Source: Selaginella tamariscina (lineage: Eukaryota; Streptophyta; Lycopodiopsida; Selaginellales; Selaginellaceae). Taken from it: a stretch of 64,000 nucleotides of DNA. Position numbers and translations under genes: made by a program. Positions 48,340 to 60,276 of the stretch are shown here, in pieces. Under the pieces are notes generated by a model. That model did no database searches. It had not been told where the DNA came from and saw only the letters and a program-made list of their open reading frames with translations. The stretch lies in NCBI GenBank assembly GCA_003024785.1, contig PUQB01000054.1:405291-469290 (forward strand), read 5' to 3'. Positions within the stretch are counted from its first letter, which is position 1; every line of letters begins with the position of its first letter.

Positions 48340-49840
48340 TGTCAGCACCCGTGTCAACTTTGGTGGATGAATTTGTGACGGCGTATCCTCAGGACAAGTT
48401 TGCTAAGGAGCTTTGAGCCTGGTGGCAAAGAGGAAACAAGTTCATCAGTTACGAAGAGATGGTAATATTCCAGCAGGAATAGAAAGTCGAATGGATGCAC
48501 TCAAACAGGCCATTTTGCGGTACGAGATGGAGTTCTTTATTATAAAGAAAAGAGACTCTATGTTCCAGAAGGGACATGGAGGGAGAGGCTGTTAAGAGAG
48601 CATCACGACGTTCCTTTGGCAGGACATGGTGGAAGGCATAAGACGTTGGCTTTGTTGAAACAGGGATTCTATTGGCCGGGTATGATAGATGATGTTGCCA
48701 AGTATGTCAAGACATGCCCCACATGTCAACAAGTAAAGAGCCGATCGCAAAAACGAGCTGGGAAGTTGCAGTGTATACCGATTCCAGAGCGGCCATTTCA
48801 AAGTGTTACTTTGGACTTTATCATGGGATTGCCAAAATCTTTGGTTTTAATGCGCTCATGGTGGTAGTCGATCGTTTTCAAAGGTTGCTCATTTCATTCC
48901 AACTGTAGAGACAGTGAATGCAATTCAAGCAGCAAAGTTGTTCTTCCACGAAGTCATAAGAGTGCGCGGCTACCGGAAACATGATCTCAGATCGGGATCC
49001 TCGATTTACGGGCAAGTTTTGGGGAACGTTTTTAAGCAGTTTGGTACGATGCTCAAGTTAGTACAGCTTACCATCCACAAAGATGGTCAAACGGAGAGGG
49101 TGAACCGACAAGTCGAGGACTATCTCAGATGCTATGTTCAAGGTGATCAACTTGATTGGGCTGAACACTTAGATATGGCTGAGATATGTTACAATAACTC
49201 GACACACTGCAATCGGATGTAGCCCGATGGAAGTGTTAACTGGGAATAAGGGTGGTATTCCTCAGAGTATGGTGTTACCGAAAGACGATAGCAATCGAGT
49301 TCCATCTGTAGCAGAGTTCACGGGACAATTGTATCGAACATGGGAAGCTGCTCGTCAAGCGATGGCTGCAGCACAGGAAAGGTATCGTCAGCAGTACGAT
49401 AAGCATCGGCGGGATGTAGAGTATCAGGTTGGGGATATGGTATTGTTGAGTACCAAAAACCTGAAGGTTCCAACGACTCTTTCGAGGAAGTTTCTATCGC
49501 ACTACATAGGTCCATACAAGGTGGTGAAGCAAGTAGGGAAAGTGGCTTATGAGTTGGATCTTCCTCCAGAGTTGGGAACAATACACAATGTGTTTCATGT
49601 CAATTTGCTCGAGCCATTCCACAAAGATGAGAAACATCCGCAAAGATATGAAAACTTACGTCCGCCCCTGAGCTGGTTCATGAAGGTACGGAGTACGAAG
49701 TCGAATCCATATTGGGCAAAAGGAAGGTTTATGGACCGCGAAAACGTAAGTTTGAGTATCGTCAAATGGAAAGGCTATCCGGTGCGAATCGACATGGGAA
49801 CCATTGGAGAATCTACAAAACGCGATGGAGTTGGTGAATG
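48340..49840 (+). pseudogene. Integrase and chromodomain of B
   Basis: Zinc finger: HHDVPLAGHGGRHKTLALLK, QGFYWPGMIDDVAKYVKTCP and C-x2-C before QQVKSRSQK (48600-48750). Core: VTLDFIMGLPKS (first Asp), LMVVVDRF, then DGQTERVNRQVEDYLRCYVQ (49080-49150). C-terminal barrel: YQVGDMVLLSTKNLKVP and KVAYELDLPPELGTIHNVFH. Then VESILGKRKVYGPRKRKFEY and VKWKGYP, the aromatic cage pattern of a chromodomain (49690-49790), which places B in the chromovirus branch. The chromodomain is broken by at least two frameshifts. Confidence 0.82.
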
Positions 49841-50242
49841 AGTTTGAGGCAAGGTCTCAAACTAATTAAGGAATAAAGTTATTTCTTCTTAACCTAGGGG
49901 CCGACAGACAACATTAACTAGAGGCCTCCGATATAAATTCTAGTTAACTAAAAGAAATTAACTAACTTGTTGTCTGGGTGACAGACTTTGCAGACGTGCA
50001 AAAGGTCTCCAAATGACTTCTTGTCGCAGGTGGTACCTCCGGCAGCTGAGTTCTCACTCAGTGAACGACGGTTCTGAAGTATTTGGCTTCGCGTAATGCA
50101 AGGGGGGTAATAAAACTTGTGAACTTTTTGCTGACTCCGCATAGAGTGATTAGCGTTAGTTTTCAGTTAATTTTTCCTAACCTAGTCTAGTCTTGGAGTT
50201 AGACGTCAACGAGGACGTTGACATTTTCAAAGGCGGGGAGTG

Positions 50243-51214
50243 TGTCATAGTTTTTACTATGACTCGACCCTTTACTTTGGGGTTTGACTGTTGTTACCTA
50301 CTGGATTATGTGACGAACCCTAGATGTAGAAGAAACAGGCCCGCATAGTGCACTTGGGTATCTAGTGATGGTCCGGCCGGGTGTCATTAGGTATTTGCAA
50401 GAAACTCTAGGCGAAGCTAGCACTTCCATTTAGAGAACCTCCCCCGTTTTGACGTTCCAGGTTAGGGTTCTTGCAAATTATAGCTTGTCAAAATAAGGGT
50501 TAGGGACACCCCTAGGGTTGACCTAACCCTAGGGTTGCCCTAACCCCACGTCCTAAACCCCCCCCTAGGGGTTAGGTTTAGGATTAGGTTAGGACAACCA
50601 TTTTCTCTAAGGGCTGGCATTTCCGTGCCAGCCCACTTACTCATTTAGGTAAACAGGGGGGGGGGGGTCCGTCACATAAATAAGGTAGAGTATATGTAGT
50701 GAGGCTTCCTGGGTTCAAAAGAGAGCTCGTTAACCTCCTACCGGTGCAAGCTAAGCTTGTGTCGTCAAGGTGCAACCCTCGTTGTGCCGCCCAAACTTCC
50801 ACACGACAGGGGTACAACCCACCCTAGGGTTAGACTATCCTTATCGTTGGCAGGATCTTGCCTTTGAGATAGGGCACGTCACTTCCAAGGAGTTAGTCAG
50901 ATTCCTTGGTCCGAAAACCTGCTCGCAAGCTCAAAGACATTGCCCGAGTTCACGTTCCGCAAAACTAGTGGTTGAGGCCTTGCTCCGGCCGCCTCAACCA
51001 CGCCAAGCTAGGAACGACACCTAAAGCTCGGCTAGTCCGTGTATCCTGATTCACAAGGTGAGTCTCGTTCGTGGACTTAGTCAGTTAGGGTTTGAGTTCC
51101 TAAGGCTTGGGTTCCTAATATGGGTATTTTACCAAATTCCGTGGGTTTCCAGAGAGGGGATTCAGGTTGGCACCTGGCAAGCCGCCTTTATGGCACCATG
51201 TAAAAACTCTGACA
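50243..51214 (+). repeat. 3' LTR of B
   Basis: 972 bp, near-identical to 43962-44938. Ends CTCTGACA at 51214, where the A3 sequence resumes. Confidence 0.93.
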
Positions 51215-53529
51215 AAAGATGGCACCATGAGGATGTGCATAGACTATAGAGCTCTCAACAAGCAAACAGTGAAGGATAAGATGCCCATGCCACGTGTGGA
51301 TACTATCATGGATCATCTTGGTGGAGCCAAAGTGTTCACCAAGATAGATTTGCACAGTGGGTATCATTAGATTGCTGTGAAGGAGGCAAATATCTACAAA
51401 ACTACTTTCAACATTAGCTTTGGCATTTTGAGTTCACTGTTATGCCATTTGGCTTAACAAATCCCCAGTCACATTCACTCGGTTGATGACTGAGGTGTTT
51501 AGTGACTACTTGCATGACTTTGTGGAGATCTTCCTCGACGATATTCTTATTTACAGTAAGAATATAAAGGAGCATGTGCAGCATTTGTGAAGAGTTCTTC
51601 AGTTGTTAAGGGAGAACAAGTTCTATGCAAAGAAGAGCAAATGTGCATTTGCTCAGTGCAAAGTGGAGTATTTGGGTCACATTGTGATCCCAAGTGGAGT
51701 GAAGACTGATCCATAAAAGGTGGTAGTGGTGGAGCAATGGCCAGTTCTTAGCAATGCAGAAGAATTACAGAGTTTCTTGGGCATTGTTGGTTATTACCAG
51801 TGGTATGTTAAAGATTATGCTACGAAAGCTTCTCTGTTAACTAGGTTGCTGAGGAAGGACGTTCCCTTTGCATGAAAGTGCTTCAAAGAAGAGCAGTTTC
51901 CAAGCTTTGAAACACATGCACCAGTTTTATGTATTGCATATCCCTCTAAGCCTTATGAGGTATCATGTGATGCAAGTGGAGTGGCCATTGGAGTTGTACT
52001 TATGTAAGAGGGAAGGCCTATTGCTTATGAGAGTCGTACTTTGAATCTTGCAGAGCAACGGTACTCAACGTATGAGCAAGAATTACTGGCTATTGTTAAT
52101 GCATTACGAGTTTGGAGGCATTATCTTTTATGGTGCAAGTTTCAAGGTGTTTACAAATCACAAGCCTTTGGTGTATTTGTTCACACAAAAAGAGTTGTTA
52201 ACAAGCTCACTGGATGGTTAAGCTCATGGAGTTTGGCGAATTTCCTATTGAGCATTGTGCGGGGAAGGCTAACATGGTGGCAAATGCTTTGTCACGTGTT
52301 AGGAGAGCCACAGTAGTTGGAGAATTCCAAACACGCTTATGTAATGCATTAACAATGACGGTCAATGAGTTTAGCCAGGTAGTTCAACATGCTCAAGCAT
52401 AAGACGTCGAGGTGCAGGAGCTCAAAGGACAACTAGAGCAACCATTCTCATTTCAGGATGGAGTTTTTGTATTACAATGGCCATGTGTATCTTCCTCGTG
52501 TGGACCATTTGATCAACTAGGTACTATATTTCCATCATGATTGCCCGAAGGTTTGGTCATTTTGGGGGAGGAAAACGTATGAGTTGATCAAGAGGAGGTT
52601 CTACTGGAAGAATATGAAACTGATATCATAGAGTACTACAAGACTTGTGACAAGTGTCAGCAAGTAAAGGTGCCTAAGGAAAAACCAGGTGAGCTATTAG
52701 TACCATTGCCTATTCTAAACAAGTGATGAGGCATTATCTCTATGGACTTTGTCACCCGTTTGCCAAGAACACAGTAGCATTGGAATGAGTCCATACTATG
52801 CTATGTTTGGACGGCATCTCAAAATAGCTTTTAAGCTAGGTTTAGCAAGTAAGAAAGCTAAATGCAACATGGATGAGGAAGCTAAAGATTTGAGTGTTGA
52901 ACTTAGAAACATTTAGAGTTTGTGCAAGAAGAACTTACAAGCAGTTCAGAGCTGAACTATCAAGTTTGTTAATGAGCACATAAGCTTGCAAGAGTTCCAG
53001 GTGGGAGATTATGTATATCTCCGAGTGGTATTTGCCACACATGTAAGGTGGAACACTATTGTGGCCTTACAGAAGGGATGCAATGATAAGTTGTCTCTTA
53101 GGTACTTAGTCCTTATGAGATTCTGGAGCGTATCGATAAGGTAATATCGACTATGGCTGCCAGAAGGAGTGAGGGTGCACCCAATGTTTCATGTTAACCA
53201 GTTAAAGAGAGTACTCATAAGGAATGATCCGGGTAGATTCTTTGTGGATGTACAAGGCTAATGATACAGGACTAGTTGAGTAAGTTATACTGCCCTTGAG
53301 GATAAGGACTTTGATAATGAGGAGAGGATTGTTATGACCCATATAACAAATTAAAGAATATTCTCTAAAAGATATAAGCCAGAATATTCCTAAAGAGCTA
53401 TACCTAGATCTAAGAGAATTAAGGGCACCCTAATATTGGAAGTTTTTTTTATGTGGAGACTAGAGATAGCTTGGGGGAGGTCAAGTGGTTTTGGGAAGGT
53501 CTCTAGTTTGTATGTAGTGGTGCCTAATA

Positions 53530-53609
53530 AGCTAGAGATAGCTCGGGGAAGGTCGAGTGGTTTTTGTGAGGGTCTTTAGTTTGTACGTAGTGGTGCCTAA
53601 TAAGCTAAG
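53530..53609 (+). repeat. Partial duplicate of the A3 LTR end
   Basis: After the 3' LTR and target-site copy AGCTA, the last ~75 bp of the LTR (GAGATAGCTCGGGGAAGG to GGTGCCTAATA) appear again and are followed by AGCTA once more. Confidence 0.75.
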
Positions 53610-55020
53610 ATTGAACTACCAGCATAAGAACTAGCTAGGATCAAACTACTGCCTAACAAGTTAATATTGAACTACTGGCCTTAAGAACTAGCTAGGATCA
53701 AACTATTGGCATAAGAACATCTAGGATCAAATGGGATCAAACTTGCAGCATAAGACATGATGCATCATTGTCAGCACTGATGATGTTCAAGGCGGATCAA
53801 ATTTAAGACTGGCCATAGCCCAGACAAAGATGCACCATCTTGGCACCAACGATGTGCCTGAGACTTCAACAAGAATTGAACTCACTTAACGAAGATAATT
53901 AGAGTCCATCCATTACTAGGATCTAACTCGAAGCCATCCCTAACAAAATCAAACTAGCGAAAACTGAGGATGAGATGACACTGCCCTTGGCTTGGAGGAT
54001 GCGGTGAGGAATCGAACTCAAGGCATTGGCATACACTGTACACTGTACACTATACATACGCTGCCTCCGGCTAAAAGGAACACTTAGATTGTTGGTCTCA
54101 TGCACTTTCAGTTTGTAAAGATTTTTTGTTTAAATGAATTTTTCACTATTGCATTTACAGTGTTGAATAAAGTGTACTTACGATATGGAAACATTTGCAT
54201 TTGTTTATCATTTCAAGCTTTAGCGGTCTTAGAATATGACTACGTCCACTGCGACACGTTGTTATCGATCTCACATATCGTGTGAGCTTGAATGTCCGTA
54301 ATGTTTTTTTCCGTCGGCTCGATTGTGCGACAACACAAATACTATGGTCTTACAAAGATTAATCATGAGAATAGCCAAACCTAAATCATAAATCAGTATA
54401 GTATATGAACTATCTTATGGATGATCATGAGTCATGGAAGATCAGTCATCACCCATGTAGGTCAATGTGCATGACGCGGCATGTGAAGGAGATGAAGGTG
54501 GAGGAATGTGTGCCACCGCGGCTTCTACAGAAAGTACGCCATATACCACATATGTAGAGTGAATCTACCCTACCACATTGAATACAGGGAGCATCTCGAG
54601 GAGTGGTATAAACGTTAAGAGTCATGCATGCTATAGTTTCTTTTTATTTATATATGTACATTGTTTAACATATACATGCGTCTTATATTAGGCATGAGAC
54701 ATGCAATATGAAGGCTGGATACTGTCTTTTCCTAAGCTATGTACATGAAAGAAAACTTCTAGAAATCTACGTATATACAACAAAAGGAAAAGGAAGCCTA
54801 ATGATGAAGCTCCGTTAGCAAGTTGCAGCACCCGCTATCAAATAATAGCGACATGGCTGACCTGAACAACTGGTTAAAACCTTCATTTTCACTAAGACTC
54901 ATCCTCTGAAACTTGACACTTTCAAATGACGTAGGTAACAGCGGCGTACAGAATCAAATATCAATTGAATATTAGGTTTTTAAAACAAACCTTGAAGCTC
55001 ATAACATGTAGCTAGAAAGG
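53610..55020. other. Minisatellite tail, then spacer
   Basis: 53610-53760 holds four imperfect copies of GAACTAGCTAGGATCAAACT. 53760-54090 continues the GATCAAA-type degenerate repeat seen at 40-42 kb. 54100-55020 shows nothing I can support. Confidence 0.55.
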
Positions 55021-56176
55021 ATGTTGTTAGCACCTTCAAGACCTCGTATAAAGCCACTAGAGCTTCTTTCCAGTGTGAAGCAATACACTCTAACCGCCCA
55101 TCCCCTGCTCCCTTCCCGTAAAGGTCCACCCGGATTTCGCATACTTGTCCAAAGTTGCAGATACTTGGGCTCTGAACTCAATGCGGGTTCACGATTCAGC
55201 TTCCGTAGCTAAATTTGTTCAAATGCGTATACCACTTGCTTACTGCTTCATTGTTCCCGAGGGTATAGGCGAGCCGGAGATGATTGCAAGCTGTAAATAT
55301 ATATGGTCCACCGGGTTCATAGACGACCCATTTGACGAGGAAATAACTACAGTTGATCGTGCTATAGAGTGGAAAGGAATCGTCCTACGAGCTGCTCAAG
55401 GAAAGTCTGCACCCGAGGAGCTCCAAATAAGCACCATCAAAGCTTATCAGGACGTCATGATCGAGCTTAAGAGGACGATGCCGAGTTTGTCATGGAGAAA
55501 GATTTATGAGAGCCCATTACGCGTGGGCTGATCACTGCGTGGAGCTTGTCAGGAGGAAGCAGTACAAGGACCCTCCTACGGTAGCTAGGTACCTGCGAGA
55601 CCGGTGCGAGAATCTCCTCATGGAACCGATAATATATCCTTGGGAGAGTTCTGCATGCGAATTGAGCTGGACGAGGAGTTTCTGTCGCTCCCCGAATTCA
55701 GAGAGACGCTCTTTACAATGCTGGAGCACGTAGCGATGGTGAACGATACACTGTCTATAAAAGTGGATTTATTGAACGAGCACTACTACACTCTCCCAGG
55801 TCTAGTTTTCTCACTGACCCTGAGGTGTCTGACTTTCAGCAGGCTGTGGACAAAGTCTGCGACATGATTCAAGAGAAAGAGCGGGAGTTCATCAGGCTTC
55901 ACGAGATTCTCACGTACAAAGCCAAGAAATCATCGAACAAAGCAAATTTGCTTAAGTACCTCGATGCATTGCCAAATTACATATCTGGGAACCTACTGGC
56001 ATTACCTCAGTGCTCGCTACCACGGTGTCGACAATCCCATGGTAACAGGGAGACCGTTTCAAGGTACAATCGAGATCAAGAGGCACGTACCAGTTGAGAC
56101 GAACAGACATCCCCTTCTGCTTGACGTGGATAATCTACGCAGTGACACTAACGGCTGTAAATTCTGTCAACCGTAA
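55021..56176 (+). CDS. Microbial-type terpene synthase (MTPSL)
   Basis: Class I terpene cyclase that would ionise a prenyl diphosphate with Mg2+ and release a mono-, sesqui- or diterpene. Visible in order: HPLLPSRKGPPGFRILVQS near the start; FVQMRIPLAYCFIVPEG; the Asp-rich metal motif GFIDDPFDEE (about 55315-55345); the second metal motif NDTLSIKVD...NE (about 55742-55782), an NSE-type motif with Asp in the last position; a C-terminal WHYLSARYHGVDNP with the RY pair that senses the diphosphate. Total length about 385 codons and no intron seen, which fits the one-domain microbial-type synthases of non-seed plants rather than the larger seed-plant enzymes. No obvious transit peptide. Frame changes near 55190, 55515, 55640, 55830 and 56000, each one or two bases. 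The substrate cannot be told. Confidence 0.85.
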
Positions 56177-56640
56177 TGATTGATGTACATAATGTGTGTG
56201 ATTAATGTATGTTAGTTTATAAACGAGGTTGTAAGTTGGCGCCTATAGCTATTGTACTCAGTGAAGAAGACAGCAAACTTGGATTGCGTTCTAATAAACT
56301 TGGATTGCATTTAAAAAGTTGCGTTTTAATATTCTTGCATGTGTGCCCTTCATTATCAGAAATATGGCCATTGGCCAGCGAGAATGCACGGGAACATAAT
56401 ACCGGGATGTATGAGCTAACAACCAGTGCGGAATCAGCGGCTCTTATATATGTTTAATATCTAATCCAATGAAACAGACTGGGAAACATTACATCAAGTG
56501 ATTCCGAATGAAAGATGCGCATCTTGACATTCATTGTCATTTTTCAATGAAAACAAAGGAATACTAGCGATTATATAAACGTATCCTGTATTAGATTAGA
56601 GAGGTTCTACTGTATATATTAATTTATACAAAACTTTACA
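56177..56640. other. 3' flank between terpene synthase and ELIP
   Basis: The two genes converge. There are no other coding signals; AATAAA-like words are present. Confidence 0.5.
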
Positions 56641-57353
56641 TCATGCGCCAAATACTGGGGCCTTTGTGAAAGCCTCTGTAACAACAAGTGCAAGGAATCC
56701 AAGCATGGCTGTCCTGCCATTCCACCTCTCAGCCATTGCACGGAAGGGACCGAGTGCTCTGCTGTCCGGGCTCTCACCCTTGAACATTGGCACGAGAGAA
56801 GCGTACCAGAAGAGTTGAACCACTGCCAGGAAGTTGAACAGCCCCGTGCTACCCTCTGAGTATAGCTGCTCTGCCACTGTTTGCCCAGTCATTCTCTCCA
56901 CGGCAAACGCCCACATTCCCAGCATTGCCTGTGTACACACGTATTGGTGAGTATGTATGTTATGTAACAGGAAATGTAAGGCTTACCAAACGGCCGTTGA
57001 TGGTCTCTGGGCCAGCTCCATCAAATGCCATCAAGCTTGGGAACGATCTGTCTCCAGTCTCTGTCTCCTTTCGATCTCGGGTCTCGGATACAGGGATCCC
57101 GAGGAGGGCACGGCACCGAACACGGACTTCTTCTCGGACTCATTCTTTCCTGGTTTTTCAGTACGTTTTCCTTGGTGATCTCCTTCTTGGTGCCGTCCAA
57201 CAGACTGCTAACACCGTCTCCTTTCTCATTAGCGGCCCGCACTACCAGCCTGTTGTTGAACTTGAAGCTGGCACGGGAGGGCGCAAGTAACTTGGATTCT
57301 GGAACAAGAGAGGATAGTGAAGTGCTTAATGCCATACTGCTAGCAATTGCCAT
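56641..57353 (-). CDS. Early light-induced protein (ELIP), chloroplast
   Basis: A thylakoid pigment-binding stress protein of the light-harvesting superfamily. Exon 1 57353-56987 and exon 2 56928-56641, split by a 58-bp intron. The N-terminus MAIASSMALSTSLSSLVPES to about residue 40 is a Ser/Ala-rich transit peptide (cleavage near VVRAA). Helix 1: GPETINGR joined across the intron to LAMLGMWAFAVERMTG (E..NGR chlorophyll-binding motif). Helix 2: FNFLAVVQLFWYASLVPMF. Helix 3: AERWNGRTAMLGFLALVVTE, ending TKAPVFGA as in other ELIPs. The linker has SVFGAVPSSGSLYPRPEIE in a different frame from the flanks, so two compensating indels lie between about 57140 and 57040. Expected to be induced by high light, cold or drying; the sequence itself does not show this. 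Confidence 0.88.
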
Positions 57354-57458
57354 GGATACACAGGAGATTTAATATTAGAAAATGTGGAGAACGTTATTCG
57401 TATGTACGAGCTTCCGAATTTCTATTATGTACAATACTTACAAATACTCAAGTAAATG

Positions 57459-57466
57459 TATTTATA
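57459..57466 (-). promoter_or_regulatory. TATA box candidate of the ELIP gene
   Basis: TATAAATA on the minus strand, about 105 nt upstream of the start codon. Confidence 0.5.
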
Positions 57467-57474
57467 CGGAGTAG

Positions 57475-58335
57475 ATGCATTAGGTGGCCGTAGTCGGGAG
57501 AGACTCGTGGCATACGGTGCTGTAAGAAAGACTTGCAAAGTGTCTGGTGAGTTTTCTATTTTAAGTGGTGTATTGCTATTGGCTCGTTCGTTATGCTAAA
57601 AATGTGTGTGTGGAATTGGAACAGCTCGAGAGCACTTTCCAGTCTAGTCCACATATAGGACTCTGTGGGCCCAAACGTGCTGATTCATTTGGTTAAGTTT
57701 TAACACTCTTTATTACCCATTAAAATGTTTACTTTTTATTACACATTAAGATTTTTATTTTTTCGATACGCATTAAGATCTTTTAATTTGCATTTTATAT
57801 ATAAATTAACATGTCTTTACGCATTAGTTAAGTTTTTGAGAGAAACATAGTGTTCCTTTATAAGTTTCAGACTTATTTTAAATATTAAAGTTCATTATTG
57901 GGTTGCCTATTTTATATATGGGTTACATTGTTTAATTAAGTGTTAGGTGCGGACATGGTGGTTAGTTTAATATGGTAATAAATATTCTAATTTTATGTAT
58001 ATATATTTAAATTATAAATGTTTTTTTTTTTGAGCAAATTCTTTAATTTTTTTAAATCCTGAATTATGTGTGAAATAATATTTAATCATTTCTATAATGC
58101 AAAACAATTCTTTGAAATTAACTATAATAGTGCGTAGTAAAATAAATTAACCAGATGAACTGTATGTGGAATAGAATATACCATTATTTATACTTTTTTT
58201 TATATAAACAACTCTGTTTGTTAGGTCTGGATCCTGGTTTCATTTTCATCTGTTTGGTGGGAAGTCTAATTAGGGTTCTTCAGTTCTTCGGAGAGAGTAG
58301 AGAATGCGGGCGTAGGTGAAGACGCCAGGTCGGCT
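57475..58335. other. Divergent intergenic region, ELIP/STELLO
   Basis: AT-rich, no gene. The two genes are transcribed away from each other, so this is the shared promoter region. Confidence 0.55.
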
Positions 58336-58337
58336 CA

Positions 58338-58545
58338 TGTAAGTTCAGAATGTATGTGCAGGATCGGAATGGCGCGTCTCCGGACGGATCTGTGTTGGTT
58401 CGAGCTGGAATGGCCCGGAAGACGAGGTTAGGAAGATCGACCTATTTTGAGCTCAATGTAAGTGGGAAATGTATGTGCAGGATCGACATGGCGCCTCTGT
58501 GGCAAGCAATCCGGACAGATTCTGTGCTATCTCGAGCTGGAAATG
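58338..58545 (+). repeat. Tandem duplication at the STELLO 5' end
   Basis: GTAAGT..GAA(A)TGTATGTGCAGGATCG then ATGGCGC..CTC, followed by TCTGTG.T...TCGAGCTGGAA, occurs at about 58338-58415 and again at about 58458-58545. The duplication brings extra ATG codons upstream of the likely start. Confidence 0.7.
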
Positions 58546-59843
58546 GCGTCCATTTCAATCGAATTGAAGAGAGAGGAAGAAGACGAGGTCAGTGAAAAAC
58601 GATGCCGAAGATCGGCCTATGCTGCCAGGATTGAGCCCTGCAAAGGTCTCCTCGTTCGTCACAGACAACTTCCCGAAGATTGTCATTTGCCTGTTCATCT
58701 TCCTAAGTGCCCTTGTCTTCTTTATGGTGCGGAATAGGGGGGAGAATGCGATGCTTACTGCTTGAGGCTGCATCCAGGCAGCGCGAAGAAATCCGTATCC
58801 AAATGTCGATTTTGATGATGTGAGCGCCTAATGTGGACAAGGGAATGTACGCTGCGTTTAAGTCAGAGAAATGGGTCGTGGTCGCTGTTTCAGGGCCTCC
58901 CACAGAAGAAATTCAACAGGTATTTGTATATATATGCATACAACGTGTCTGTAATCTTTCTGTGTGTGGGTGTGTGCGCTACTATTGTTACACAAAGATA
59001 TTCGTGCCGGTTCTCTTTAAGTTGTTTGTTACCCAATCTACATGTAATTAAATGAGTGTCGGAATTTATCACACACACACATATATACATGTGTGTGTAT
59101 GTAATTTGTTCTGTTGCTACTGTCATTTCAGCTAGCGAAGCTGGACGGATGGCAGGTGCTAGCACTAGGAAATCTCGAACCCCAAAGAAATGGAAGTACC
59201 CGGTGTTATCTATCTATCGCAGGAGAAGCAGGCTGGTCTTGGTTACAAGATATATGGCTTGATCGAAAGGACTCCATATCAAGGAAGAACGTCGGTTACT
59301 TGTTCGCAATACAGCACGGTGCACGGAAAATATATGACGCGGATGAGAATATTTTAGTACGAGGTATGTATATCTGTTATTATCACTTACAAGTCAGTCC
59401 ATACAAGTATATAATGCCATATAATTACAGGCTGCCATTTTAGTATTTAATTCATGACAACATTAATTAAAGATCACCATTTATTTGACGGAGTAACTTA
59501 GCTAAAGTCGTCATATTAGTTTATACTATAGATGAATACTTTATTTACATATAATTCTTCATTTTTAACGATATTGGTTTACATATTCAATATCTGTGGT
59601 TTGATGGTGGCAAAATGGAGAAGGTGTTCGACGTGGAATTGGATGGTCCCTTGAGTCGTAGGGAACCTCTGTTGCAATACCGTATGGTGGAGAACAGGAC
59701 GATGGTAATCCGTATATACACTTCGGACAGAGATCTATGTGGCCTCGAGGATTTCCAGTTAAATTGGTCGGTGAAACTTCTCTAGAGGTTACTTATAACG
59801 AGATTGCATCCGGCAAACATTTCATTCAGCAAGGTATTAGATC

Positions 59844-59898
<55 letters not shown>

Positions 59899-60143
59899 CG
59901 CGCGCGCGCGTGTGCGCGTGCGTGTGCTTGCGTGCATAAACATTTGTACTGCTATAGATACCCGATTCTTTATTTATTCTTTAGGCCTGCGAATGGGTTT
60001 GCGGATGTTGATGCGGTGTTCTACTACACGAGGAGATCTGAAAGGGAGCCGTTGAACATTGTGAATTTGACTTGCAAGCTCCACCTGTGGCACTTCCACA
60101 AGGTACATAGCCTTTAGTGAACGTACGTGTGTGTGTGTGTGTG

Positions 60144-60184
<41 letters not shown>

Positions 60185-60238
60185 ATACGAATGCATAAGG
60201 ATGTATATGCCTCTCTCTCTCTTCTCTCTCTCTCTATA

Positions 60239-60276
<38 letters not shown>

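Larger units (their letters stand above)
43962..51214 (+). mobile_element. Ty3/gypsy chromovirus-like element B, nested in A3
   Basis: LTRs at 43962-44938 and 50243-51214 (977 and 972 bp), both starting TGTCATAGT and ending CTNTGACA. A primer-site-like TGGTATCGAAGCA follows the 5' LTR, and a purine tract (AAAGGCGGGGAG) precedes the 3' LTR. The internal order is gag, protease, RT, RNase H, integrase, chromodomain. It sits in the RT of A3, between 'CTTGTCAAGAAGAAAAA' and 'AAAGATGGCACCATGAGGATG'. The target duplication is A-rich and not clearly resolved. The two LTRs look nearly identical by eye, so it is the youngest layer here. Confidence 0.93.
42693..53529 (+). mobile_element. Family A copy A3, interrupted by element B
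   Basis: 5' LTR 42693-42903 and 3' LTR 53330-53529, with a perfect target duplication AGCTA (42688-42692 and 53530-53534). Without the 7.25-kb insertion (43962-51214) it is about 3.6 kb. It carries the same two large deletions as A2: gag N-terminus (junction at about 42951) and integrase core (junction at about 52770). RT and RNase H (51220-52400) contain in-frame stops (for example GYH* at 51370) and indels. Confidence 0.9.
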
